NCBI GenBank assembly: GCA_963730395.1
Contig: CAVSSK010000018.1
Location: 124,001-188,000, forward strand
Length of the DNA: 64,000 bases
Reading direction: 5' to 3'
Source: Bog-473 sp963730395
GTDB lineage: Bacteria; Actinomycetota; Acidimicrobiia; Acidimicrobiales; RAAP-2
This document shows positions 37,709 through 46,692 of this stretch, piece after piece; positions within the stretch are counted from its first letter, which is position 1, and each line of letters begins with the position of its first letter. The notes under the pieces are model-generated. The model saw only the letters and a list, made by a program, of their open reading frames with translations, did no database searches and was not told the DNA's origin. A program made the position numbers and the translations under genes.

Positions 37709-37724
37709 ACGTTACAGCGACCGG
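37709..37724 (-). promoter_or_regulatory. promoter element of the DUF3107-ATPase operon, sharing a 16-mer with the GGDEF promoter
   Basis: On the minus strand this is CCGGTCGCTGTAACGT, identical over 16 nt to 40499-40514. TAACGT fits the -10 consensus and would start transcription about 40 nt before the DUF3107 GTG. No good -35 is visible, so the shared sequence may include an activator or alternative-sigma site. Confidence 0.5.
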
Positions 37725-37738
37725 GCAGACTGCATGAC

Positions 37739-38920
37739 ATGAGCGGCATGCCGAAGTCCGGTGGGACGGAGCGCAGTGCCCGCTGGGCAGCGACGATGGC
37801 CGGCTACTCGGGCCCGGTCCGCCTGGCCCACGCCGACTCGCACGCCGGCATCGCTCCGGCACAGGGGCCGGCTCCCGCCGACGACCCCCCCTTCACCATC
37901 CCGAGCGGTCGCGAGGAGCGCGAAGAGCTCGAGGACACGCTGCTGGTACCCGGGGCCACCCGACCCACGGGCGCCGGCGACCGGCAGGAGGCCGAGCCAC
38001 CCGACGAGTGGCGCACCTGCTTCGAGCGCGACCGCGATCGCATCCTCCATGCCACCTCCTTCCGGAGGCTGGCCGGCAAGACCCAGGTCTTCGTGTTCCC
38101 ACAGGACCACCAGCGCACACGTTTGACCCATGCGCTCGAGGTGGCACAGGTCGCCACGGCCATCGCTCGCGCCTGCCGCCTCAACGTGGCCCTCACCGAG
38201 GCCGTCGCGCTGGGTCACGACTGCGGTCACGGGCCCGGCGGTCACGCCAGCGAGGACGCGCTGGACCCCTATGTGCCGGGGGGGTTCGACCACGCGCCCT
38301 GGGGGGCGCTCGTCTCCCTCGCGCCGCTCAACCTGTGTGCCGAGACCGTCGACGGCATCGCGAACCACAGCTGGTCGCGTCCCGCGCCGTCCACCCCCGA
38401 AGGTGAGGTGGTCAGCTGGGCCGACCGGATCGCCTACGTGTGCCACGACTGGGAGGACGCCGTGCTGGCCGGCATCGTCGCTCCGCACCAGCTGCCGGCC
38501 GCGGTCCGGTCCCTGTGCGGTGAACGGCGCAGCGCCCAGCTGGGCGCGTTCATCATGGGGGTCGTCTCGGCCACCCTGCGCACCGGGCAGGTCGGCATGG
38601 AAGAAGAGGAGGCCGAGGCACTGGCCGCCTTCCGGGCCTGCAATTACGAGCGGATCTACCTGCGCGACGCGTCGTTGCGACAGGGCGAAGCCGTGGTCAG
38701 CGTGCTGCGAGCCCTGGTGGAGCACTTCTCGGACCGACCCCACCTCATCACCGATCGCACCACCTCGGCACGCGCCGCGGACGTGGTCGCCGGCAGCCGT
38801 GAGGCGGTGCAGGCCGCCGTCACCTACGTCGCCGGGATGACCGACCGCTTCGCCTTCCGCCAGGCCGTGGCCCTCCTCGGCTGGGACCCCGCCAAGCTCC
38901 CGGCCGGCGTCGACGGCTGA
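37739..38920 (+). CDS. dgt: dGTPase-like HD-domain triphosphohydrolase
   Basis: Dgt-type enzymes cleave dNTPs to deoxynucleoside and triphosphate and help balance dNTP pools. The 393-residue protein has an N-terminal low-complexity stretch of about 90 residues. Then come CFERDRDRILHATSFRRLAGKTQVF (shown as region), the HD metal ligands TRLTHALEVAQVA and GHDCGHGPGGHASEDAL, and VVSWADRIAYVCHDWEDA. It matches the deoxyguanosinetriphosphate triphosphohydrolase-like family of actinobacteria, usually near dnaG. No dnaG is seen here. It is divergent from DUF3107. Confidence 0.9.
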   Translation: MSGMPKSGGTERSARWAATMAGYSGPVRLAHADSHAGIAPAQGPAPADDPPFTIPSGREEREELEDTLLVPGATRPTGAGDRQEAEPPDEWRTCFERDRDRILHATSFRRLAGKTQVFVFPQDHQRTRLTHALEVAQVATAIARACRLNVALTEAVALGHDCGHGPGGHASEDALDPYVPGGFDHAPWGALVSLAPLNLCAETVDGIANHSWSRPAPSTPEGEVVSWADRIAYVCHDWEDAVLAGIVAPHQLPAAVRSLCGERRSAQLGAFIMGVVSATLRTGQVGMEEEEAEALAAFRACNYERIYLRDASLRQGEAVVSVLRALVEHFSDRPHLITDRTTSARAADVVAGSREAVQAAVTYVAGMTDRFAFRQAVALLGWDPAKLPAGVDG

Positions 38921-38934
38921 CGGGCTGAGCCGGC

Positions 38935-39771
38935 TCAGAGCGGTCGGTCGGGGAACGCAGGTGGGCGCTTCTCGCTGAGCGCGGCCACCCCCACGGCGAA
39001 GTCGGCGCCGCCCATCATCTCGGCCATGAGCGACGCGGCGTCGTTGACCGACGTCGCCGCGTCGCCGTGCAGGTCGCGGTAGAGCTGCAGCTTCGTCGCC
39101 GCCAGCGACGAGGGCGCCACCTCGGTGGCGAGCAGCCGGGCGTAGGCGTAGGTGTGCGGCAGGAGCTCGTCGGGAGGCAACGCGCAGTTGACCAGCCCGA
39201 GTTGCTCGGCCTCCTCGGCCAGGAAGACCCTGCTGGAGAGCAGGAGATCGGCGGCCCTCGTCACGCCGATCAGGCGGGGCAGCAACCACGACAGCCCGTA
39301 CTCGGCGGGCAGCCCGAGCCGACCGTGTGACGTCGTCAGCTTGGCGCCCCGGGCGGCGAACCGCAGGTCGCAGTAGCAGGCGAGCACGAGGCCCACGCCT
39401 GCTGCGGGGCCGTTGACGGCGGCGATGATGGGCTTGGGGATGCCGAAGTGGTAGGCGAAGTCCGCGTCGAACTCCGGGCGCACCCCGTAGCCCGGCATGG
39501 CCACGTCGTCACCCAGCCCGGCGTCATAGGCGCCGCGCTCGACGTGGCCCTCGAGGGCGCGGGCGTCGGCGCCGGCGCAGAAACCCCGACCCGACCCGGT
39601 GACGACGATGACCCGGACGGCCGGATCCGAGGTGGCCCGGTCGAGCAGCGCCCGGTACTCGGCGTGCATGCGGCCGGTCCAGGCATTGAGCCGGTCGGGG
39701 CGGTGCAGCGTCACGGTCGCCACCCGGTCGCGGACCTCGTAGCAGGTGACCTTCAGGTCGGTCAGCTCCAC
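38935..39771 (-). CDS. enoyl-CoA hydratase/isomerase (crotonase) family protein
   Basis: This 278-residue crotonase-fold protein hydrates or isomerises enoyl-CoA thioesters. ATVTLHRPDRLNAWTGRM, the oxyanion-hole block GSGRGFCAGADARALEG and PIIAAVNGPAAGVGLVLACYCDLRFAA are typical, and GRLGLPAEYGLSWLLPRLIG carries the Glu of catalysis. GTG 39771 is chosen: it sits 1 nt after the stop of the upstream gene and the conserved fold starts at residue 6. Together with the next two small genes it forms a three-gene operon. Confidence 0.92.
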   Translation of the reverse strand: MELTDLKVTCYEVRDRVATVTLHRPDRLNAWTGRMHAEYRALLDRATSDPAVRVIVVTGSGRGFCAGADARALEGHVERGAYDAGLGDDVAMPGYGVRPEFDADFAYHFGIPKPIIAAVNGPAAGVGLVLACYCDLRFAARGAKLTTSHGRLGLPAEYGLSWLLPRLIGVTRAADLLLSSRVFLAEEAEQLGLVNCALPPDELLPHTYAYARLLATEVAPSSLAATKLQLYRDLHGDAATSVNDAASLMAEMMGGADFAVGVAALSEKRPPAFPDRPL

Positions 39772-39772
39772 C

Positions 39773-40063
39773 TCAGTCGAGTGTGGCGTACCGGGTGAGG
39801 TGCAGGGTGCCGGCCTCGACGGCATGCTCGAACTCGACCTGGAGCGGGTCACCGTCGACCGCCCGCTGGAAGGCGGCCGCGTCGGCATCGGAGGCCCAGA
39901 GCGTGACGACCAGCCAGTCGTCGCCGTGGCGGGCGGTCGTGCGGCGCAGGAACCCCGGCCGGTTGGGCACCAGCTCGGTCTGGATCCGTCGGTCGAGGGC
40001 GAGGAAGGCGTCATCGGTGACGCCCTCGGCGAGCCGGAACGTCGTGAGCTCGACGATGGCCAC
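39773..40063 (-). CDS. dimeric alpha/beta-barrel (ABM-like) hypothetical protein
   Basis: This 96-residue protein has a beta-alpha-beta-beta-alpha pattern (MAIVELTTFRLAEGV, then DDWLVVTLWASDADAAAFQ). It is similar in layout to antibiotic-biosynthesis monooxygenase or EthD-like domains. No active-site residues can be named. It is flanked by a VOC protein gene (3-nt gap) and an enoyl-CoA hydratase gene (1-nt gap) on the same strand. Confidence 0.7.
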   Translation of the reverse strand: MAIVELTTFRLAEGVTDDAFLALDRRIQTELVPNRPGFLRRTTARHGDDWLVVTLWASDADAAAFQRAVDGDPLQVEFEHAVEAGTLHLTRYATLD

Positions 40064-40066
40064 GGG

Positions 40067-40420
40067 TCAGGCCTGCACGAGGGTGACGGGGTTGCCCTCG
40101 GGGTCGACGATGCCGGCCAGCGTCGGGCCATTGGGGATGTCGAAGGGCTCCGCCACGACGGTGGCGCCGAGGGTGACCGACTTCTCGAGCGAGGCCCTGA
40201 GGTCGGCCACCTGGACGTAGAGCGTCACACCGGATCGCTCGCTGCCGCGAATGTGGCCCGCCGGGCCGGGCTCGGGACCGCCGATGCCGGCGGGGATCTC
40301 CATGATGAAGCCGTCGCCGATCTTCCAATTGAACAGGTCGGCGTAGAACGCACGCTGGCGCTCGGGGTCCTTGGCCTCGATCTCCCAGTGCACCACGGGT
40401 CGTGCCCAGTCCTGTGCCAT
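40067..40420 (-). CDS. VOC-superfamily (glyoxalase/bleomycin resistance-like) protein
   Basis: This 117-residue protein has two beta-alpha-beta-beta-beta repeats: VVHWEIEAKDPERQRAFYADLFNWKIGD and GVTLYVQVADLRASLEKSVTLGATV (regions), ending GPTLAGIVDPEGNPVTLVQA. His/Glu metal ligands fit positions in VHWEIEA and GIVDPEG. Possible roles are lactoylglutathione-lyase-like, dioxygenase or resistance. It is the first gene of a three-gene operon with an ABM-like protein and a crotonase. Confidence 0.88.
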   Translation of the reverse strand: MAQDWARPVVHWEIEAKDPERQRAFYADLFNWKIGDGFIMEIPAGIGGPEPGPAGHIRGSERSGVTLYVQVADLRASLEKSVTLGATVVAEPFDIPNGPTLAGIVDPEGNPVTLVQA

Positions 40421-40485
40421 GCCACCTCCCGCGCGCTCAGCTGCGTCCGGCCACAGTACCGAGGATGACGGGGCGCGGCGAGGGC

Positions 40486-40514
40486 TTGGAAACGGGTACC
40501 GGTCGCTGTAACGT
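40486..40514 (+). promoter_or_regulatory. promoter of the diguanylate cyclase gene
   Basis: TTGGAA (40486-40491) and TAACGT (40509-40514) are spaced 17 nt. The 3' 16 nt (40499-40514) are identical to the promoter-proximal element at the DUF3107 gene on the other strand. The transcript leader would be about 100 nt, with GGAGGAGGG before the GTG start. Confidence 0.55.
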
Positions 40515-40622
40515 GGCCCCGTACGTTCGGGAAGGCCCTCGTTTCAGGTCTGGCGGGCCTGGAAACGGGACCATTGCGGGTCTTCGTGACCGTGGCGACG
40601 CAACGGAGGAGGGTCTCACAAG

Positions 40623-42243
40623 GTGACACACTGGACTCAGGTCCTGTCGAACGTCTCCCTGGTGGAGTTCGTCTTGCTGGCCGCCCTGACCACGCTCCAA
40701 TGGGCACGCCACCGGATCGCCGGTGCGGGATGGGTCGCCCTCTCCTTCGCCATCCTCGGAGGGCTAGCCCTGACGGTCAAGATCGACCCGACCGTGGTCA
40801 CCCACCACGTCGTGGCCAAGTCCCTCGTCGCGTTGCTGCTCGTGATGCCCTACTGTCTCTTCCGCTTCGCCGCAACGTTCCACGCGCCGAGCCGGGCGGT
40901 GAGCTCCCTGGCGGCCGCAGTCACCGTCGGCATCGTCGCCTTCACCTTCACCCTCTCGTACCTGCCGGCCCCGGGCACTCCGCCACCCCCGCACTTCCTG
41001 GCCTACCGAATCGCCTTCGCGATCGCCTTCGGATTTCTGTTCACGTACGTGGTCGTCCGCCTCTACACGGCCGGGAGAGGCGAGCCGCTCATCGCGTCCG
41101 TGCGGATGCGCTTGCTCGCCGTAGCCGTCGCCGGGCTCGAGGCGCAGGTGGTGGTGGCGGCGCTTGGACTGCAGGGTCCGAGCGTGAGGCTGGTGACGCG
41201 GGCGGTCACCGTGGCGATGGGGATCCTGTTCCTGGTGGCCCTCGTGCTCCCCGGCTTCGTCCGTGTCCTCTTGAGCCGCAAGGAGGACGTGGCGTTCCGC
41301 CGAGCCGTGGGCGAGCTGGTGTCGGCCGGCGACTCGAGGGACGTGGCGGAGCACCTCCTCCCCCACGTGTGCGCGCTCGTCGGCGCATCGGAGGCGGCGC
41401 TCCTGACCGGTGACGGCACCGTCGTGGCGCGCTACCCGGTCTGGCTCGACACCGAGGGGCTCGCCGCCTGGGACTCCGACGTTGGCCGGGACCGGGAGGA
41501 CGCGCGGGCCCGGCACGTCACCGTCCGGGCCCTCAGCGGCACCACGCACGTGCTGGCCGTCAAGATCAGCCCCTACATGCCCTACTTCGGCAGCGAGGAG
41601 CTGCACAAGCTCGACGAGCTGGCCAACATGGTCGGGCTCGCCATCGAGCGCTGCGAGATGGCGGAGCAGATGGCCTTCCAGGCCTCGCACGACGGCCTGA
41701 CCGGCCTGGCCAACCGCAGCCTGTTCATGGAGCGCCTCCAAGAGTCGCTGAACCACGTGGGGCGGCGCCGCGATGCGCTGGCGGTCATGTTCATCGACCT
41801 CGACCGCTTCAAGCTGGTGAACGACCGAGCCGACCATTCGGCCGGCGACGTCGTCCTCAACGAGATGGCGAACCGGCTGACCGCCATGACGCGTGGCGTG
41901 GACGTGGTGGCTCGCTTCGGTGGCGACGAATTCGTCGCCCTCGCAGAGGTGGACCACGAGGCGGACGCGCTGGACATGGCCGAGCGCATCCGCAGAGGCC
42001 TCGAGCGCGCCGGTGACGATCGGCGAGGCGCACCTGGTGGTCACGGCGAGCATCGGCATCGTGGTCACCCAGGACGCGACCGCCGCTCCGGCCATGCTGC
42101 TCCGCGACGCGGACAACGCAATGTACGACGCCAAGCGTTCGGGCCGCGATCAGATCGTGCTGTACCGGAGCAACGCGCGCGACGTCGCCAACCTCAAGTG
42201 GGGCCTCAGTCCCACGCGCGCCTCCCGGCTCAGCGCAAGCTGA
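40623..42243 (+). CDS. membrane-bound diguanylate cyclase (GGDEF), one frameshift
   Basis: It makes the second messenger c-di-GMP. The first about 220 residues hold seven or so membrane segments, then a GAF-like linker (about 230-350), then a GGDEF domain. The active-site motif is RFGGDEFVAL, preceded by HDGLTGLANRSLFMERL and FIDLDRFKLVND. No EAL domain follows. The frame breaks near 42010; the end resumes as PVTIGEAHLVVTASIGIVV, then ADNAMYDAKRSGRDQIVLY, and stops at 42243. The stop overlaps the convergent mrp gene by 14 nt. An allosteric I-site RxxD five residues before GGDEF is not evident (MTRGVDVVARFGGDEF reads RGVD, a possible match). Confidence 0.88.
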
Positions 42244-43397
42244 GCTCGCGCCGGTAGACACGGGCCGGCCCGAGGGCGGCCAGCTTCTCGGCGATCACCT
42301 GGAAGGTCTGCGCCGCTTCGCTCTCGGGGTCCACCGCCATGACCGGGTGACCCTCGTCCCCGCCGAGGCGCACGGCGCTCACCAAGGGGCACCTTGCCCA
42401 ACAGAGGGACGCCGAGGTCGGACGCCAGTGTCTCGCCACCGCCGGACCCGAACAGCTCGTAACGGGTGCCGTCGTCGCCCGTGAACCAGCTCATGTTCTC
42501 GACGACACCGCGTACGGAGAGCTTGAGCCGGCGCGCCGCGAAGGCCGAGCGCTGCGCGACGCGCTGCGCCGCGGGCTGCGGCGTCGTCACCACGACGATC
42601 TCCGCCCGCGGCATCACCTCGGCCAGGGTGAGTGCAACGTCACCGGTGCCCGGGGGCATGTCGACCAGCAAGAAGTCGGGCTCACCCCAGTAGGCGTCGG
42701 TCAGGAATTGCTGGATCGCCTTGTGCAGCATCGGGCCGCGCCAGATGACCGGCTGGTCGTCGGGGACGAAGTAGCCCATGGAGAGGCACCGCACCCCGTG
42801 GGCCGACGTCGGGATGACGATGTCGCCGATGATGATCGGGTCATGGTCCGTCCCGAGCATCTTGGGGACGGAGAAGCCGTAGACGTCGGCGTCGAGCAGC
42901 CCGACCCGGTGCCCGGCCTGCGCCAGCGCGATGGCCAAGTTCACGGTGACCGTCGACTTGCCCACGCCGCCCTTGCCCGAGGAGATGCCGATGACGCGGG
43001 TCTTGGCGTCGGGGCCGAGGAAGGCCGGCATGGGTGCGGCCGGCGCGTGGCCGTGCCCGGCGTGGTCGTGCCCGTGCCCATCGTCCTCGCCGCCGCCGTC
43101 TCCGAGCATGCCGGCGCGGAGCCGGTGGCGGAGCTCGGTCCGCTCTGCGTCGGTCATCACCACGAACTCGAGCTCGACCTCTTCGACCCCGGGAACTCCG
43201 AGTGCGGCCCGGTGGATCTCCTCGGCCAGCTCGTCGGTGCCGGGCCAGGCCGACACGGGGAGGGCCACCTCAATCAGCACCCGGCGGCGGCGAGGCCGCA
43301 CGGAGCGGAGCAGGCCGAGGTCGCCCAGGCTGGCGCCGAGCTCGGGGTCCTCGACCGCGTTCAACGCAGCCTCGATCTGTGACTGGTCTGCTGCCAT
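42230..43397 (-). CDS. mrp: Mrp/NBP35 (ApbC) family Fe-S cluster carrier ATPase, one frameshift
   Basis: Mrp/ApbC proteins bind and transfer Fe-S clusters. The N-terminal DUF59/MIP18 domain reads AALNAVEDPELGASLGDLGLL. A His/Asp/Gly-rich linker (GHGHDHAGHGHAP) follows, then the deviant Walker A ISSGKGGVGKSTVTVNLA, DADVYGFSVPKML and LVDMPPGTGDVALTL. The frame breaks near 42385, after LGVPLLGKVPL, and resumes as AVRLGGDEGHPVMAVDPESEA to 42230. The usual CPxC cluster ligands after ENMSWF are absent (WFTGDDGTRYELFG), as in several actinobacterial Mrp proteins. It is divergent from the SufR-like regulator. Confidence 0.88.
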
Positions 43398-43485
43398 GCA
43401 CTCCCTCGTCTCGGGCAGGATCGGGATCACGCACCGGCTGGCGGCACACGGCCCGCGTCACCCCAGCTCGAAGGGCTGATCCCTC

Positions 43486-43496
43486 GGTAGACTACC
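43486..43496. promoter_or_regulatory. palindrome GGTAGACTACC overlapping the sufR -10 element
   Basis: A perfect 11-bp palindrome contains TAGACT (43488-43493), a good -10 hexamer. The GTG start of the SufR-like gene follows the -10 after 7 nt, so transcription should begin at or next to the start codon, giving a leaderless mRNA. A repressor bound here would block the promoter; autoregulation by the SufR-like protein is the obvious guess. Confidence 0.5.
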
Positions 43497-43500
43497 CAGG

Positions 43501-44247
43501 GTGAGCACCGCTCCGATCACCGTCGAGCCCGAACGGCCGGCCGGCGCAGACGACGGCCGTTTCAGCGCCGCCGTCACGGCGGTGGCGGCCGCGTTCGGCG
43601 ACCCCACCCGGCGCGACATCTTCCTCCACGTCCGCGCCGTGCCCGGCGTGACCGCGACCGAGGTCGCGACCACCTTCTCCCTGCATCCCAACGTGGCGCG
43701 CCATCACCTCCAGCGGCTGGTCGACGGCGGCTACCTGCGGGTCGAGACCGGGCGCAACGCGGCCGGGGCGGGTCGGCCCTCCAAGCGGTACTTCTGCGTG
43801 GAGGAGGAGCTGTCGCTCGGCCTCATGCAGCGGCGGGACGACCTGCTCATGCGCCTCCTCGGCGAGGCCATGCGGCGCCTGGGCCCCGAGGAGGCCGAGC
43901 AGATGGCAGCCCACGTGGGCGAGGAGTACGGACGGTCGCTGGCCTCGAGGATGACGCCCAACGAGGGACAGCGGACGGTCCGAGCCGCCATGCACGTGGT
44001 GGCGGAGACCCTGACGGCGCACGGCTTCGCCGCGCACGCCGAGGACCGGGGCGAGACCACGGCGGTCATCGCCGAGCAGTGCCCTTTCGGCGACGCCAGC
44101 AGCACCAATCCCGTGCTGTGCGCGGTGGATCGGGGCATGATCAAGGGACTGCTGTCGGGGCTGTGCGGCACCGCGTCGCAGCGGGCGCTCCCGGTCATCC
44201 TTTCCTCGCGGGCCCGGGGCGACGACGCCTGCACCGCGTCCGCCTGA
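43501..44247 (+). CDS. sufR: SufR-like ArsR/DeoR-type Fe-S-sensing transcriptional regulator
   Basis: The 248-residue protein has an N-terminal winged helix (FGDPTRRDIFLHVRAVPGVTATEVATTFSLHPNVARHHLQRLVDGGYL, given as region 32-79), then GAGRPSKRYF. The C-terminal ligand set is EQCPFGDASSTNPVLCAVDRGMI, where the Cys pair and nearby residues match the Fe-S-binding end of SufR. SufR represses suf genes when its cluster is present. A cysteine desulfurase gene starts 6 nt downstream, which fits that role. Only the desulfurase follows; sufBCDU genes are not in the window. The transcript is predicted to be leaderless. Confidence 0.8.
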   Translation: MSTAPITVEPERPAGADDGRFSAAVTAVAAAFGDPTRRDIFLHVRAVPGVTATEVATTFSLHPNVARHHLQRLVDGGYLRVETGRNAAGAGRPSKRYFCVEEELSLGLMQRRDDLLMRLLGEAMRRLGPEEAEQMAAHVGEEYGRSLASRMTPNEGQRTVRAAMHVVAETLTAHGFAAHAEDRGETTAVIAEQCPFGDASSTNPVLCAVDRGMIKGLLSGLCGTASQRALPVILSSRARGDDACTASA

Positions 44248-44253
44248 GCCGCG

Positions 44254-45396
44254 GTGGCTCGCGCCTACCTGGACCACGCCAGCACGACGCCACCACGGCC
44301 CGAGGCCCTCGCGGCACTGACCCGGTGGGCCGCCCTCCCACCCGGTGATCCCGGCCGGCTGCACCAGGAAGGCCGCACCGTCCGCGACGCAGTGGAGGAG
44401 GCGCGCGACCAGGTCGCCGGCTTGCTCGGCGTGGCGCCGCGCCAGGTGGTCTTCACGTCGGGTGGGACAGAGGCCATCAACGCCGCCGTGTGGGGTGCCA
44501 CCCGTGCGTCGCCCGGCGGGCCCGTCGTGTGCGGCGCCGTGGAGCACTCCGCCGTCCGGGACTCCTCGGCGCGAGCCGCACCGGTCGAGGAGCTGCGCGT
44601 GGACGGGTCCGGGCGTCTCGACGTGGACGTCCTCCGGGATCGCCTCGTCTCATCGTCGCCCCGCCCCGCCCTGGTGCACTGCCAGTGGGCCAACCACGAG
44701 GTGGGCACGCTCCAGCCGGTCCACCAGGTCGTCGAGCTCTGCCGCGAGGCAGGCGTCGCGGTGCACGTCGACGCGGCCGCGGCGTGTGGCCACGTGCCGA
44801 TGGACCTGGCCGTGCTCGACGCCGACCTCGTCAGCATCAGCGCACACAAGCTGGGGGGCGTGCCCGGAGCGGGTGCGCTGATCGTCCGGCGCGGCAGCAG
44901 GTTCGAGCCGCTGCTCGTCGGCGGCGAACAGGAGCGCGGGCGTCGCGCCGGCCTGGAGCCCGTCCCGGCAGTGCTCGCCTTCGGCGCTGCGTCGGCCGCG
45001 CTCGCCGCCGACGGGCAGCTGCTGATCGGCACGGAGGCCGCGGCCGCCCGGCGGCAGATCGCGACCGTCGTCGACGCCGCGCTCGCCAACCAGGGAGTCG
45101 AGGTGGTCGGGGCTGCCGCCGCCGACCGCCTGCCCCATGTGGTGTGCCTGGGCGTTCACGGCGTGGAGGCCGAGCCGGTGCTCATCGGCCTCGACCGAGC
45201 CGGCGTGGCCGTCCACTCCGGATCGGCGTGCTCGTCGGAGAGCATCGAGCCCTCGCCGGTGCTCGAGGCCATGGGCGCCGATCCGAGTCACTCGCTGCGA
45301 GTCAGCGTGGGCTGGACCACGACCGAGACTGACTGCGCGGCCTTTGCCGACGCCTTCACGCGGGTCGTCGCCGACCTGCGGGCGCTACGGGGCTGA
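44254..45396 (+). CDS. cysteine desulfurase, NifS/IscS type
   Basis: This PLP enzyme of 380 residues moves sulfur from cysteine to an active-site Cys for Fe-S clusters and tRNA thiolation. It begins ARAYLDHASTTPPRPEALAAL. The PLP lysine is in SISAHKLGGVPGAG, with VDAAAACGHVPMD before it, and the persulfide Cys is in GVAVHSGSACSSES. The flexible SGSACSS loop and the overall length fit the NifS/IscS group I. GTG 44254 follows the regulator stop by 6 nt. The stop overlaps the convergent TPR gene by 12 bp. Confidence 0.92.
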   Translation: MARAYLDHASTTPPRPEALAALTRWAALPPGDPGRLHQEGRTVRDAVEEARDQVAGLLGVAPRQVVFTSGGTEAINAAVWGATRASPGGPVVCGAVEHSAVRDSSARAAPVEELRVDGSGRLDVDVLRDRLVSSSPRPALVHCQWANHEVGTLQPVHQVVELCREAGVAVHVDAAAACGHVPMDLAVLDADLVSISAHKLGGVPGAGALIVRRGSRFEPLLVGGEQERGRRAGLEPVPAVLAFGAASAALAADGQLLIGTEAAAARRQIATVVDAALANQGVEVVGAAAADRLPHVVCLGVHGVEAEPVLIGLDRAGVAVHSGSACSSESIEPSPVLEAMGADPSHSLRVSVGWTTTETDCAAFADAFTRVVADLRALRG

Positions 45397-46246
45397 CGAC
45401 CCCGCCGACGCTGCGGTGAAGGCCGGCGGAAGAGTGACTCCGGCGCTCTTGTAGGCGCCGGCCACGAGCGGCGCCACCTGGGGCAGCTCAGCCGCGGGTG
45501 GACCGTCGGCCAGGAAGTCGTCGAACTGGGCCACGGCGGCCGCATGGTTGTGGTCCTGGTTCTCGAGGACCAGACCGTCGAAGAGGTGCCCTTGGTAGTA
45601 GGACGGGGAGTCCCGGACGGACGTCTCGATCTCGGCGCGTCCGATCTTGACGAGAGAAGCGACGTGGGCGGCCGATCCGACGTTCCACTGCAGGTAGCCC
45701 GCGTAGGCGAGAGCCGCCGGGTTCGACGGGTCCTCCGAGAGCACCTTGTTGTAGAGCTCGAGCGCAGCTTTGGTGTTGCCCTCGTTGTTCTGCGCCAGCG
45801 CCTGCTGCAGCTGCTGCTCGATGAGCTGCGCCTGCGAGATGCTCACGCTCCCCGACGACGACTGGCCGGGCTGTCGGGACTGGACGTAGTGCACGACGAG
45901 CAGGATCGCGCCGGTGGCGATCAGCAGGCAGGCGAGGACGATCCCGATCCTGCGCCACAGGGGCAGCGAGGGACGCTCGGACGAATCGGGTTCTGCCACG
46001 GCGGGCTGCGGCGCGGCGGCCTCGGGGCCCAGGGCGGCGAGCTCCGCCTCCACCTCGGCCAGGCGGGCCGCGTCGCCGCGCCACGAGCACGGCATGGTCC
46101 TCGTCGGAGAGGTCGCCCGCGTCGTGCTCGCGCGCCGCATCGTCGAGGGAGCGGTGCAGGAACTCGCGCTCGTCGGTGAGGTACCAGCGCTCGTCCCGGG
46201 AGGACTGGTCCGGTCCCGTCACCTTGCGCGATCCGTCGACCGTCAT
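45385..46246 (-). CDS. CcmI/CycH-like TPR membrane protein, one frameshift
   Basis: The last gene of the ccm operon. The N-terminus DERWYLTDEREFLHRSLDDA and DLSDEDHAVLVAR is the typical cytoplasmic start of actinobacterial/CcmI-like proteins. The frame breaks near 46080 and continues LAEVEAELAALG, then a membrane segment (IGIVLACLLIATGAILLVV), then TPR-like helices (NEGNTKAALELYNKVLSEDPSNPAAL, a region near the middle). CcmI chaperones apocytochrome c to the heme ligation complex. The ATG at 46246 overlaps the ccmH stop (ATGA). Confidence 0.75.
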
Positions 46247-46692
46247 GCGACGCGCTCTGGCGCCTTCAGGGCGTCGAAGGCGCGGCTCCGGCGCCAGAAG
46301 ACGACGCCGACCACCACGAGGGCGGCGGCGCCCAGCACCAGCGGGAGGACCCAGATGAGCGGGACGCCGCCGGCATCGGGCGGGACCAGCAGGATCGTCT
46401 GGCCGTATTCGTCCACCAGCACCTGGTCGATCTCGGACGCGGAGCGCCCGGACGCCACCATGCTCTCGATCTGGTGGCGCACGGCGATGGCCGTGCTCGC
46501 GTTGGACTGGGCGACCGAGAGGTCGGTGCACGAGGGGCAGCGCACGTTCGACTCGATCGCCGCGGCGCGCTGCGCCACCGTCGGGGACCCGTTGTCGAAT
46601 GCGCCGCTCCCGATGACCAGCGCGACGGCCAGGACGACGAGGGGGACCGCCACGCGCGCCCACAGGGGTACGCGCGCCATGCGCTCAGCCAC
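46243..46692 (-). CDS. ccmH: cytochrome c-type biogenesis protein CcmH
   Basis: CcmH is a membrane-anchored thiol oxidoreductase that reduces apocytochrome c cysteines for heme attachment. The protein of 149 residues has an N-terminal membrane segment, the redox motif ESNVRCPSCTDLSVAQSNAS (Cys pair RCPSC), IESMVASGRSASEIDQVLV and a second C-terminal membrane segment (PLIWVLPLVLGAAALVVVG). Both anchors fit CcmH/CcmL. The N-terminal start could be MARVPL, 12 nt later. It overlaps its neighbours by 4 and 8 nt. Confidence 0.92.
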   Translation of the reverse strand: MAERMARVPLWARVAVPLVVLAVALVIGSGAFDNGSPTVAQRAAAIESNVRCPSCTDLSVAQSNASTAIAVRHQIESMVASGRSASEIDQVLVDEYGQTILLVPPDAGGVPLIWVLPLVLGAAALVVVGVVFWRRSRAFDALKAPERVA

